Assembly: GCA_003988855.1 (NCBI GenBank)
Contig: QYAI01000045.1
Location: 1-64,000 of the forward strand
DNA from: Arachnopeziza araneosa
Taxonomy: Eukaryota > Ascomycota > Leotiomycetes > Helotiales > Arachnopezizaceae
Direction of reading: 5' to 3'
DNA: 64,000 nt
Part shown: piece after piece, positions 1-11,627 of the stretch
Position numbering within the stretch: position 1 is the stretch's first letter
How the letters are laid out: every line of letters begins with the position of its first letter
The notes under the pieces: model-generated
What the model was told of the DNA's origin: nothing
Database searches by the model: none
Seen by the model: the letters and a program-made list of their open reading frames with translations, nothing else
Translations under genes and position numbers: made by a program

Positions 1-2346
1 ATTAGGCGAAAAATGGGCTTACAGGGGCTACAGCGCTATATAGTGGGTCCTACAGGGCATGCCCCTGTAGTGACATTACTTTTGACCGCGTTCTCCGTAC
101 TTTGTACAACCTTAAAGTCGATCGTCCGAGTAAATGCGAGATGTGTCCTATTGGTCCATTCTACGAGATCCCGCACGATGCCGTCAGCGGCGTGGCACCG
201 TGGCTGAATCGCATTTTGTAAACACCGAAAGCGAAGCTGACTGTGCTTGTATCAGTAATTCCAGATGATCTTCCCTATCCATACTTATACCGTTTCATGC
301 TCGCCGGTTGGAGATGCACTATTTCCTGGATCTGGCCGGGAGCATTTCAAATCCGGAGATTGCACCTGTGCAGGATAACACCGATCCTCTGATGCAGTCA
401 CAGTAGTATCATCCAGGCTTTATTCTTCCACGCGTTCTCCTTGGCTACATCGTAGATTGTATGACTGACTGACATTGTGATAGTTGCTGCCGAACTTCAT
501 ATGCTGTGCCGCGCCAAACGAGTCCGCCAATGCTCAGCTCTCGGGCCATTTGCTAGCAATACGACGGCTCCAACAAGTGTAAGACGTAGTTCGGAATCCG
601 TGGGAAGGGATCGATCAGTGGTTGGTTTATGTCAAAAGGAATGGGATGGTCTGCTTAATCCGCAGTCACGTGACTAGATGTGTCCAACTCGAGTTTGTGT
701 ATTTGCATTAAGGAAAACCCCGGTCTGAGCTTCGCAATTCGCATCTTGGATATTCCTAAGATATCCACTAGCGCGCCAGATTGCCCAGCTTCAAATGGAA
801 ACAGTTTGGTACCCGATTGTTGTTTGACTCCGGACAGCAGGACCCCGAAGAAACACCAAATATAGAAGTATGTTTCAAGAGATTAACTTGAGAGGACACA
901 TAGTTCGATTATTTACAGGCTGCGTTCTGTCAATCCGAAGAAACTCTTTCGAAATAGTTTGATCACCATATGGAATCTCTCGCTTAGCATCCAGATTCAA
1001 CAGGACATAAATTCGCGATGTGCCACGGAAAGAGATATCTAAGTCAATTCATAGGCAAGTTTTACAAAATTATGTAGACTGAAAAGATTGATTATAAGAA
1101 CAGAAATCTTAACCCAGCCTAGTTTCTTCTTCAAAATTTCTCTTAATGACTATGATAAGCCGTGGTACCATCGCCATGTTAGATCGAGGCTCGGGCCAAA
1201 TTTACGCTTGTGGTGTGTCTATACACATCGCTGATTCAATGGCATACAGTAGCTAAGGCAAGAGGCAGAGATTTGGCAAGATATTCTTCTCCCTTTTCTG
1301 TTCGTTTGTTCGCTTCCATTTCACCCAGGACACGAGAGCATCAATGTATACGAAGCAAGCCGAAAATACAAGTAAAAAGGCAGACTAAACAATTGTTTAT
1401 TGATTTGTTACACCTTTATCTGCTCAGATCCATCACAATCTCTAAAACAATCAATGAACTTCAACGGGACTACGATTTGACGAGCCGAAAACGAATGAAC
1501 TCATTCATTCTACCGATGATGGAAGAGAACCAGAAGCATGGTCAATTACGAGACCAAGTTCGAAGCAATGATCAAGTTCACGCAGAATTTAAAGGCACCA
1601 TATCGGCGCGAGAGTCCTATTTAAATACTCGAAACCAAAAGAAATTGTCACACACCGAAATTGTCGGGAGTCTTTCATAGACATACCAAGACGATAGACT
1701 AGATCTTCTCAATGGGAAACCCCCTATATTAGCTCAAGTTTGTGGTCTGGAAGCCTAAGACCTGAAGTCTAGCCCTCAAGTTGTCTGTAGATCTTTGCAA
1801 CCAGAGCTCAGAGCCGCTTGAGGATGACTGTATGAGGGATCGGAGCCTGCGAAACGATGACTGTTAAAAGCAACGGTCCTGGGCTTGCCTGCTCAATGAA
1901 GTGGACCGAATAGCATGCTGAAATTCCGATTTGATTGAGTTTCATGGTATATAATATTCATAATGGAAGGAGTTGAATAATAGGGTTTAATTTTCTTAGA
2001 TGTGTATTTAATGGACAACTGGCAAGTTCAAGTACCTGTATAACTTCTGATATCTAATTTAAAAAGGCCTAAAACCTCTGTCCTGTTTTTGAGAACCAGA
2101 AAACGGCTTTCCATTCAAGTTTGAGGAGCTTCTAATTCGATTTCGAAGCGGTCCAATAGTAACAATGCTGAAGTCCTCGGCTACGCCTCTTGGCAAGTAT
2201 CTCCAGTCAGAGCCTGAACTTTCGGCTTTCCTCTCTCTCCTTCCCTTCTTGACAGCCCAATACATCTTTTTGCAATTCAACTTGATGAGAGAATCCGAAG
2301 TAATCAAAATTTACCCGAATGTGCCTGATCAACAAACATATCTTTG
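1..2346. other. Gene-poor left edge, no supported gene
   Basis: No open frame here resembles a protein I recognise. The longest, on the plus strand at 1210-1680, has no recognisable domain, no flanking splice structure and an unremarkable composition. Plus-strand frames at 590-860 give plausible-looking peptide stretches interrupted by stops, so an old gene remnant is possible but cannot be named. An 8-bp inverted repeat (ACAGGGGC at 21-28, GCCCCTGT at 61-68) lies at the very start; it is too short to call a terminal repeat. Confidence 0.5.
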
Positions 2347-4435
2347 ATGTCCGATGTTATTGTACTCGAGGGAGGCCAAGCGCCTCGCTGTTCCATCTGC
2401 ATGGATCTTCGTGAAACATTCCGAAAATACCCTGAATCGATAGATAACTTGGAGTTGTCAGCATTTCAAGGATGCCGGTATTGCTTCTTAATCTTCTCTG
2501 GTATAACGAAATGTGACATTGAAGGATCTAAGGATAGCGACCTTCGATGGAGGTATTTTAGTATCGTCCCACAATTCTCGGATTTTGATTCTCCAAATAC
2601 TCTTCAGATATCAGTGGGCAGAGAACCTCGTTCCTTGGTCGAGCAGCTGGAGTTTTACACGGATTCAGGTCAGTCATTTCTGGTTTAAGTTCATGTTATA
2701 ACATCTAATCAAGAAAGAAAACGGCACTTGGCTTCCAAAGATTTTGTACCGTAATCATATCGAACCGATCTTAAAGCCCGAAAACGCAATCCAATTCATT
2801 CAAACTCGACTTGAGAGGTGTGAACAGCAACATATTTGCTTGCCCCACGTGCCATTGCCACTCCCACGAAGGGTGCTTGATGTCGGATCGAGTGGGCACA
2901 GTAATGTATTTGTTCGTGAGATGCATGGGGAAAAAGGTCGTTATGTCACTCTAAGTCACTGTTGGGGCCGGAAACCCGTGATACAGACCACAAATGCAAA
3001 TTGTGAACAAAGAAGAACCAGAATAGCGTGGTCCGAACTCCCTGCAACCTTTCAGGATGCTATCACAATTATCCGCGCTCTCCATATACAATATTTGTGG
3101 ATTGATTCGCTCTGTATCATTCAAGACGATATTGCGGACTGGCAGGAGCAATCTGCGTTGATGGCCTCTATATACTCCAATAGTTACTTGAATATTGCAG
3201 CAACTCGTTCAGTTGACAGTAATGGTGGACTCTTTTCGGAGAGGTGGATACCTTCAAGATCTGACAGTTCTGGTCAGCGAAAACGAATCTCAACAAGATC
3301 ACATCCACTTGTGCATCCCCAAATAGTTAACACAAGCAAGGTTGGGAGGGTGTTTGTCCGTCGTAGCTTGAACAATGTTCATGATGATATGTTGATTTTA
3401 GAAGGTGGAGATCGAGATTACAGTATAGAAGAGTCTGCTCCGTTATTGACTCGGGGCTGGGCATTTCAGGAACGTCTCTTATCACCTCGAACCGTCAATT
3501 TCCATTCCGGAGAGTTGACTTGGGACTGTGGTAGCTCCGAGACTGCAGGCGGCTTTGATTGTGAGTGTGGCCAACTCTTTGACCATCAATATCGAGTACA
3601 GGGTATTCAAGTACTCCAAAAATATATGTTTGTAGGACAGGCTAATACCTCAATATCCTCAATATTGGATTCTTGGTTGGATGTGGTTTGGAAATTCTCA
3701 ATGCTCAACTTGACATTCTCGAAAGACATATTCCCAGCACTTGCAGGAATTGCAGAACAAGTGGGGGTAATAGTCCAATCTGAATATTTAGCAGGTCTCT
3801 GGCTGGCTGATATTAGAAGATGCCTTTTGTGGATGGTTGATATCAAGTGTAAAGAGGGAACCATTCGCACGCAAGATATCAGTACCAGAGCCAATCCCTA
3901 TCGCGCTCCGACATGGTCATGGGCTTCAGTCGATCTCGTGAACAGCCAGTCTTACAGAGTTTCGATAAGCTACAGTTTCGCTTTGCATATGAGCGGAAAC
4001 AAGTTCAATGAGCGGTTTAGTATTCTTGATTGGAAATGTAACGTTGCCGGCTCAAACTCATATGGATGTACTACAAACGGGCATATATTAGTGAAAGCTC
4101 CGTGTATTGGGGCTTATTTACGCTACAAGGAAGGTACTGGGTCTCGGAATCAGCATCGTGCAACAGGCTTCTACGACTTTTACCTTGAAACGGACATCGA
4201 ATTTGAAAACCCGGTATATCATTTCGATTTCAATATTAAGACAAATGGAACTTCACAGGTTCCAGACGGAGAACGGATAACTGTTATGTTCCTCGATTTG
4301 CGAGATTGGAACGATGTAGCGATGCTTCTCGCGCCATCAAAGAACAAATCTGGAAAGTATGAAAGATTTGGTATCATGGAAGTTGGCAAGTCCACCTTTA
4401 AATATGCCAAGGAGATGGTTGTGGATATCGTTTAA
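2347..4435 (+). CDS. HET domain protein (heterokaryon incompatibility family)
   Basis: Two exons, 2347-2668 and 2718-4435, give about 679 residues. The intron (2669-2717, 49 nt) was placed because the second AAG acceptor restores the frame while the first does not. The HET domain spans about residues 183-360: YVTLSHCWG, then LPATFQDAI, YLWIDSLCIIQDD and the IYSNSYLNIAAT block, ending near RGWAFQERLLSPRTVNF. The first 100 residues carry paired cysteines (CSICMDL, GCRYCFL) usual before HET domains. HET proteins trigger cell death when incompatible hyphae fuse, but most family members are untested, so that role is inferred from the family. The gene is isolated in a gene-poor stretch and appears intact. 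The start is the ATG at 2347, the first in frame. Confidence 0.85.
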
Positions 4436-5411
4436 TCCAAGGGACTCTTCTGGCTAGGCGGTATTTCAATATAAAAGATGAGCGTGAGGCCGTATGGACT
4501 GGTTTGTGAAGAACAATCACCGAGCAGCTGGAGACATCAAGGAAAATAACAAAAGAGAAAGGCACAGCTCGAGGAAAGCGAGCGACTACAGATATGTCAA
4601 GGTAAAAATGGGTTTAGGAAATGAATGGTTTTGAACTTCGCCTTCCCGTTATTGTATTCTCCATGTACTCGATATTCACAAATTATTCTCAAATAAAAAG
4701 GCTTCCCGTGGAAGGAAGCCAGGTGGACGAAGAGCCCGCAATAGACTCTCCTTTTCCCGAACAAGAATTTTCCAAGAACTCAAGACTCGGCGTCGAGAAA
4801 CAACCGGACAAGCGTATCCATCTACAACATGTATGGTTTATGGGATGGTAACACAAGCCAGCCAGCCGTTATTGCCTGTGCGTATCGACGAGTTGGAGCG
4901 AAAGAGGAGTATGTTGACAATGACTTCTTTCGTTTCGAGCTTGCCTAATGTCATTTCCGAGGCTTGGCACGAGAGAGGAGATGATAGCAGATGTGTATCA
5001 GAAAAGGGGAAGTGGATAGAGTGAAAACTTATTTTCAACACAGAAATTGTCTGATATCTTATCTCTTCTCCCAACGACAATGACTTTCACATGGTTCCTC
5101 AAAACGGCTCATCCTTTACTAATTCGTAATACTTCACAAAGAACCTTGACCTGATTCTTGTGCTACTCATAAACACGTAGAGTTGTAGAAAACAAGAGCT
5201 ATGGAGAAACAGACAAAATTATATTAATTGCCCCGGCTTTCAAGCCAGAGACTTTCTATGTAAATGCAAACCAAACGACCACCTACTATTAAGTAATCAA
5301 GTTCCAGAACGCCTATCTTGTCCATCTCAACAGTCTGAGCCTATGTTCAATCAACTTTGTATTTACAACTATTCAATGCACATAGATCATTGCACCAAAA
5401 GGGTCTCAGGA
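4436..5411. other. Intergenic gap, nothing recognised
   Basis: Lies between the 3' ends of two convergent genes (HET gene and sterol desaturase). Only short uncoordinated open frames are present, on both strands, and none resembles a known family. Confidence 0.5.
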
Positions 5412-6506
5412 TTATAGGTTCTTTTTCGTTTCTTCGGGTGGCCCATAGCTTCTCTCGTCCACACCTTCAACCTCAATCACCATCTTTTCCATTTCTGCAA
5501 CCTGCTTCCCCACCTCTTTTTTCCCTAACTTGTCTTCCCTCCGGAACAACTCCTCATTAGGTTTTCTGTAACTGCCTCCTAATCGATCCCACAAAGTCGT
5601 ATACTGCCCATAATTATAATTGAAGTATAGATGGTGCATCGTATGGCATGCTGCACCATTGATAAATGTTCCATGAGCAACGTATTCTCCATCGTGGATG
5701 AAAACTGTCCAGAGCTGTACGAATAAGAAGAGGGCGAGGTAGGCGAACTTTTGAAGTGGGAATAAGAAAGGGAAGAGGTGATAAGGAGTTGATTGTAACC
5801 AGCCATCTATGGGGTGGAATGCAACCGAAGCGTAAGGTGTGGGCATAATCCATTTGTGGTGTGGCTTATGCAATGATTTGTAGAGCAGGGGATGGTGCTC
5901 TGCACGATGAATCCAATAGATACAGAAATCGGTGAAGATGAGGAAGAGCGGGAATTGGAGGTAGTTATAGTATGGGTATGGCTGGTCGGATAATGAATCG
6001 TAGAGTTTGGAGTATCCGCGTACCTCGGCGAGGAAGAAAGGCACAGTGAGGATGGCGATAAAGGGCATTGAATTGACAGCTTGTGTGATTTCCATACGGA
6101 CTTGATTCTTGAGGAATTTTGGGTGGTTGACAGTATCCTTATCGAAAACGAAAATGTAGGACAGGGTCGAGACGACAAAATAGATTGTTGCGCCGGCAAT
6201 CCTAGGAAGTTAGGCTGGCTTCTGGGGGCAAATTGGAATCCAAACTCACCAAGTGATGAAGAACAAACTGAGTGATTGTCTGTACATATTATCTCTGTCC
6301 CACTGGCTCATGTATGCTGCGTCGCCAGGAGGGAAGGATAGGAGAGAACTCGCTGGCTTGAATTGCCATGGCGAAGCAGCTTTGAAGTCGTATGTGGCAT
6401 TTCTCAACCCGTCTATTGGAATATATGGCGCAGGTTTTGCAGGAAGAAGTTTGGCGTACAATCCATCGAACAAGTAGGTGTCGCAGAGCTCGAGAGCGAT
6501 ATCCAT
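5412..6506 (-). CDS. ERG3: C-5 sterol desaturase (ERG3 family)
   Basis: Two exons on the minus strand, 6506-6250 and 6201-5412, joined over a 48-nt intron with GTGAGT donor, give about 348 residues, the usual ERG3 length. The fatty-acid-hydroxylase histidine boxes that bind the di-iron centre are visible: HRAEHH, HKPHHK and the distal HTMHH, together with HDGEYVAHGTF. Hydrophobic runs before and between the boxes fit an ER membrane protein. ERG3 introduces the C5-C6 double bond of episterol in ergosterol synthesis. Fungi often hold two or three ERG3 paralogues, so whether this is the main one cannot be told here. The start is the first in-frame ATG, giving a normal N-terminal length. Confidence 0.9.
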
Positions 6507-7392
6507 GGCGGCGGTAGGTGTTTCTCAATCGCAGCTTCAAGATTATGTCCTGGGGGGAAAAGTTGTATATATCTGCGCTTGAACCTCCAAATCAATGGGG
6601 CTTCGGTCGAAGATATGAGAATTTCCAGTGTCTTGCGGTCAGGAGAGACGTGATGCGAAGAGTGGTGCAGATTGGCTGTTATTGAACCCCTACTAAAATT
6701 CTGTTGGTCGCCGCTCATTTCGTCCCTGATTTGTGACCCACGTCCAATTGTCGCCTGACAAATCGGGCACTGGCGCCGGTTTCTTTGTTTCCGAGCCGAC
6801 GAAATGGGGAGACTTTTCTGCCTCATCGCTTGACAATCCCCAAGCTACAAAGCACTGTACTTCGAAATGTGAGCAATAACTTAAATATTTGAGTCTTCTC
6901 GATTGATGCGGAAGGAAAATTAGCTGTGAGCAAGGAAGAGTTCTACATTTTGGTGTCATCATCCATTTCTCAAGATTGAATAGCTATGATACTGAACGAC
7001 TCAATGTCAAAAGACATTCTGACTCACTATAACTCTTCAGCTTTGAGTGTTCGGTATGCCTCATGCCTGAAATATTTTGATCTTTGCCATTTGAACAGTG
7101 TCTAGATATTTGCCATTTGATTTTAGTTTGAACTTTGGCCTTTCTCCTAGTGCATCTCACTCAGCATTCATCATGCTTCCTACTACGCTTTAGCCCAAGA
7201 GAAGGTTATTTTATGTTAAATTCTCTTGCTACAATTCTCTAAATAAACCTTCATCTAGATTCTAATTTCTCTAATCGCAGTCTCTTTAAAAGCCCTGACT
7301 TTCGACCTTTCTCGACCGTCAATTTCTATGCAGAGACAACTTATAATCATTCAACGAGGGCTATTGGAAAGTTGCGATTCTTAAAGATAAAT
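6507..7392. other. Upstream region of the sterol desaturase
   Basis: Presumed promoter and 5' leader of the minus-strand desaturase gene. The minus strand stays open for some distance upstream of the chosen start, but those extensions do not continue the protein. No other gene was recognised. Confidence 0.4.
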
Positions 7393-8276
7393 TTAGTCTA
7401 CATTTTGAAGATGAATAATTGAAAGTGTAGGTAAGTGTGATAAAGATGCTCTGAAAACCCGCGATAAATGCGCTGGCTCATCCAATTCATTGGGCTGCTC
7501 ATTTGAACTGGTAAGTAGAGTGCTAGATGTGACAGTTTGTGGTTTCTTTGAAATACTTGGTTCAACGCGCTCCTTCTTGAAATCTGCGGCCTGAGTATTG
7601 GGTCCGATGGTAGCTTTGTTTCTAGAAGAACCCGATCCAGTAAGCTCGGAGACTGGCGCATTGGACCCAACAGTAGTTATGTTTTCGGCAGCATGCGCTT
7701 CGATGAGTGGCTGCTTTGGCTTCGCAAACAAAGTATGAGAGTTAGGGGCAGCTTTTTGCAGCTTCAGTTTCAGTTGGATTCTTTCGCTTGCGACTTTCTC
7801 CTCCTTTTCTACCGAATGTATTATTGTCAATGCTCTTCTCTGCAGCAGCTATTTCGACATCAGCTATATCGGGGCTACTGTTATCATCCAATCCAATGCC
7901 TTGTAACATGTTCTTGACGTGAAGATCTGGTTTCGAAACAATACAATATGGCGGCTCATCGGTCCAATGCTCACTCTCTAGAATAGTGTTGAAAGATTTT
8001 CGCTTGATATCATTGCTTACTTGGATAGCAGCAAGGCGAGCGATCCGGTAACCCATCTTGAGGAATGCCGACTCGATGCCATCGAGCGGTGGTGAGCCTA
8101 GGCTTCTATCATTAGATAAGATGGGTTCGTGTAAATGATCTTTTTCCGCCAGAAGCTGTTGACGATGGTTTGGTTGCCGCTGTTGCAGCGATTGTTATTG
8201 GAAGAAAATAAATCGCCGAGAATAATCGAGAAGCCAGTTTATATAGTCGCCTTTCGTCGTCGAGTGGAGTGAATAC
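7393..8276 (-). pseudogene. Disrupted gene of unknown function
   Basis: The minus strand reads as one low-complexity, charged protein only if a frame change is allowed. One frame runs from about 8194 through GYRIARLAAIQVSND to KSIDNN near 7820; a second frame continues from about 7830 to a stop at 7393. No good splice pair accounts for the switch, which falls in an A/G-rich stretch. Upstream, the same frame is cut by a TAA at 8195-8197 but is open again beyond it (KGDYINWLLDYSRRF), back to a possible acceptor at 8277. An intron ending just before CGGCAACC could instead remove the TAA. No family was recognised. Decay is the simplest reading; an intron model missed by eye is the alternative. 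Confidence 0.4.
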
Positions 8277-8869
8277 CTACAAATTATGTAAGAGGTGTCG
8301 GCATTCGCATTTTGCTCGCCCTTATCGGTAAATTCTTAGCGGAAATCTTCATTCTGCTTCTGTTATGGGGATATGAAAGCTAGAAGACATTACAACTCGA
8401 TTTCTTTCTGGCCAATTTAAGTGGTGATATCAGGGCAAGTTGAAGCTCATCTAAAAACCCAGGTTGTCAAGTTGACAACAACACGCGAGATCTAAAGTTC
8501 CCACCTAACATGCACGAACAATCAAAAGACGGTGTTCAGGATTGAGGACAGCTACCCGAACGGGTTGCTTCATAGATAGGGTCAAAGCCTAATGTTTAGC
8601 GACGGTGCGGATGAGATATATATACAAGAAACCAACAAGTATCTCTTAAAGTATTTGAATTAGATTTTTCTATGATCACCGCAACAATACACTTTAAGCC
8701 AGACATGGTGAAATATCAGATCACAGCAATTTTTCACTTCTCAGAGTCTCATGTGCAGTATTTTCATTGTTGATTCTTGCATTCTACCTATGCCCTTGGC
8801 CTAGATAAATGAAGTCTTCTCTCTTAGTCTCTAGACTGATTTAATGTGCTCAAGTTGCCTTGAAGCTAA
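8277..8869. other. Intergenic gap between two decayed loci
   Basis: No open frame of note on either strand and no recognisable element. It separates two stretches of disrupted minus-strand coding sequence. Confidence 0.4.
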
Positions 8870-9497
8870 TCAATGGATCGTATCATTACCTCTATCATCG
8901 TCTCTCATGGTGTAATCAGCACACTCACTATTCGCATACTGCTCTATCTCAAATGCTTCTTCTTCAAGAAGGCCTCGAATGCTGACTATTGTTGGTGCCA
9001 TCTGATGGGATAACAAGAGAAAGTCAATAATCTTTTGGCGCTCAGCCCAGCTTTGCCTCGACTGTGATGAGGTCAGCATCGAATTGAGCCATTCTGGCTT
9101 TTAATGCAGCTAGGTTGGCTAGCAATCTGTTGCAAGACTTATTCTTCTCCCGGATTCTGCAAGCCTCATTGTTGTTGTGCTCATGATGGACATCCTGTAG
9201 TCTTTGAAGAGGACTCTTCAAAATATTTAGCCTGACAATACCGATTATTAACCAACCAGTAGGAACTTACTCCACTTCCTTCAAAAGGAAGTTTAGTGAA
9301 CGAGATGCTAGTTAACGTGGATTCTTTTTGTTTTGGCCTCTTATTCGATATGATCTCCTCATGCATTCTAGCTCGTTTCTGTGAGGGTTGCACTTTGAGG
9401 ACAGCAAAATTATCATCTCCTAAGAAGCTCTTAGCTGACACCAGCATCTTGAAAATTGAGAAGATATACTATCTGATGGTGGGCTTGCTTGATCCAT
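8870..9497 (-). pseudogene. Disrupted coiled-coil protein gene
   Basis: Minus-strand coding character continues through three frames. It may begin at ATG 9497, changes frame near 9447, runs through MLVSAKSFLGDDNFAVLK and a basic SQKRARMHEEI segment, and meets a clean short intron (GTAAGT ... TGTCAG, 39 nt, about 9230-9270). Another frame then carries a heptad-rich helix (RLQDVHHEHNNNEACRIREK) until a TGA after VEAKLG near 9075. A one-base shift at that point reopens the frame as AERQKIIDFLLLSHQ to a stop at 8870. The continuity of the helical register across the shift argues for recent frameshift damage. No family was recognised; the coiled coil is the only visible domain. Confidence 0.45.
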
Positions 9498-11627
9498 TGC
9501 TGGACTTCCTATGGTTGGGCTCTTGGGGAAGACTGAATAAAGAATTAGTATTCTTCAAGAGGAGGAGTTTGAAATCATTACGTAGCTTGGGGCAAGAAAT
9601 CTAGAGGTTGTTGGTGACAGAGGGGATATTAATAGATCCTGAACGATGGTGGATGGTTGCTAACTTTTGAATTGCTAAAAGTTATTCACTTCCTCCTTGG
9701 GATGTCAGCAAGCTTTTATCATTCACCTCGACTATAAATCTTGTTTGCAAGTAAGATTTACAGGAGTTTGTGCACGGTTTGCATGCCCGTTTGCATCATC
9801 ACCATCCGCAAAAGCCAAGTATCACCGAGCAAGCAGTAAAGGTAAGCACATAGATAGGACATGATGTTAAGCCAGTTTAGAATCAAAGGAGGGCGTCTAC
9901 ATCCTCAAGATGCAGAAGAGAGCAAACATATGTGGAGACTAAGTATATGAATCTTGTTCGGGCCCTTTCTTCTTCGGATTGACTTGTTCAAGACGATAGA
10001 TGCAAGCTACACGACGAAAACAGATCAACGTACAATTAACCAAAGGGCTGCAAGGGTTAGAACAAAAGCCCAACTTGTCCTTGAAAACTTAAAATCCCCT
10101 AGTTAAGGCCATACCTAAGCTCTTCACGGCAGAATTGCAGAATTTCTCCCATCAGAACCCAAGAATGTTGATGAACCCTCAACCCCTGCAGCTCGCTTGA
10201 GTGTCATCATCTTGGTATCCTTGATCAAGGAAGGTGAATAGACCTCGTTTCGTCTTCGATCTGACGGAGAGTTTTAGGAAATCTGTTTCCCTTCTCGAAC
10301 GTTCAGTCTGAAGCTAGTGTACGCTTTGGTGTTGAAAGTTTCATTAGCTGGGATTTGATTCCGGGGTAGATCATGCCAACCAAGCTTTTGAGCATGTGTA
10401 TGAGAGATGAGAATCCGTACGGGATTAGCTCTTTGCACAGGGTCAAAACACATTCTCTACAAACACGTTTAATCCAGGTGATTTGGACAATTCGGTCCTC
10501 CACCCAGGAAAAGAGGGTATATTGATGGGTGGGTAAAGTGATATTGATTTTTCAAGAGGGAAATTCCCAGCGAATTCTCTGATATACACGCTTTCCCGCT
10601 CCTTCCCAACTCGCTCAGACACCCCCTTCCATTGGTTTCCATTGTCGGTTAAGTCTCGTGACTTGCCCCTTTTCTGGCCTTCGTTGGACCGTGCCAGGTT
10701 CTTGATTGCGCACTTCCATTGCACAGCTCAGCATCCAAAAACATACCTTGCAGAAGACCTTGTCATCCTCCATTGCAGCACAGCTCAAAAGACGGAACGA
10801 ACAGAGCGGTTCGGGCGGTTGTCGCCTTCAATCCTGAACGACCGGAGCCTCGAACCTGCTGGGAAAACTCCGATAAGCTGGATATTTAAGGACTACCTGA
10901 GGGTCGGGGAGGAAGTAGGGATCGATGATAGGCACATACAGGACCGTGGCCAGCTGGAGATAGAGTCCGAAGGACTTCAGTCCGTAACGTGGGTTTCTTA
11001 ATTCAAACATTCCTTCCGCATATTCCACAGTCATCTTCTGACTTCATCCGCATAGGCACAAGACGGAACTCCTCAGGGATTAAAAGACGGGGCAGAGCTC
11101 GGCCTCATAAGCTCACGCCTTTTCCGCCGATATCTCGACTCTAGCCACTCGGAGTTGTCGTTCGTTTTTCCGTCGCAGCACAAGTTCGTGACCGTATTAG
11201 TCACCGATGTCTTGCCTATCAATCTTGCTAATTTTGGTTAGATTCTTTATTGATGGATGGCTTTCTTGCTTAAGCGTGGGTAGGGTGAGTTTATGGCTGG
11301 CATTCTTCAAAGCTGCGAGCCGCGAGAATCATTCTTTTCAACTCGCCATCATCGACCTCAATTCGAACTCTTACGTTCCTTATCTCAACTGGAGGTTCAG
11401 CATATTTGGAGACCACACGAGCTCCTGCGATTTCTCGTCGAGCTGCAGCGCACCTAGATTCCACCTTAGGCAGCCCTCAGATCTGGCGCACTCATCTGTT
11501 GCCCAAGGCGTTCATTACCAGCCCCATCTCGACGGCCACCGAACAAGAATTCTTCTCTGCGGCTAAATCAAACGCGTGGTAGATTCTTCGAATCGGGCGC
11601 AAGTGTCCGTCGCCGAACAGCTTCAGC
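9498..11627. other. Long upstream region and probable leader of the Tup1 gene
   Basis: About 2.1 kb without a supported gene. Several short open frames occur on both strands without domain similarity. The stretch from about 11050 to 11627 is likely the 5' untranslated leader of the Tup1 gene; it has pyrimidine-rich tracts and upstream ATGs. Long leaders with upstream ATGs are common for fungal regulators, but transcript data would be needed to place the start site. Confidence 0.4.

Noticed and set aside
1210..1680. Plus-strand open frame of 157 codons
   Set aside because: No recognisable domain, no splice structure and no promoter or family support; treated as chance.
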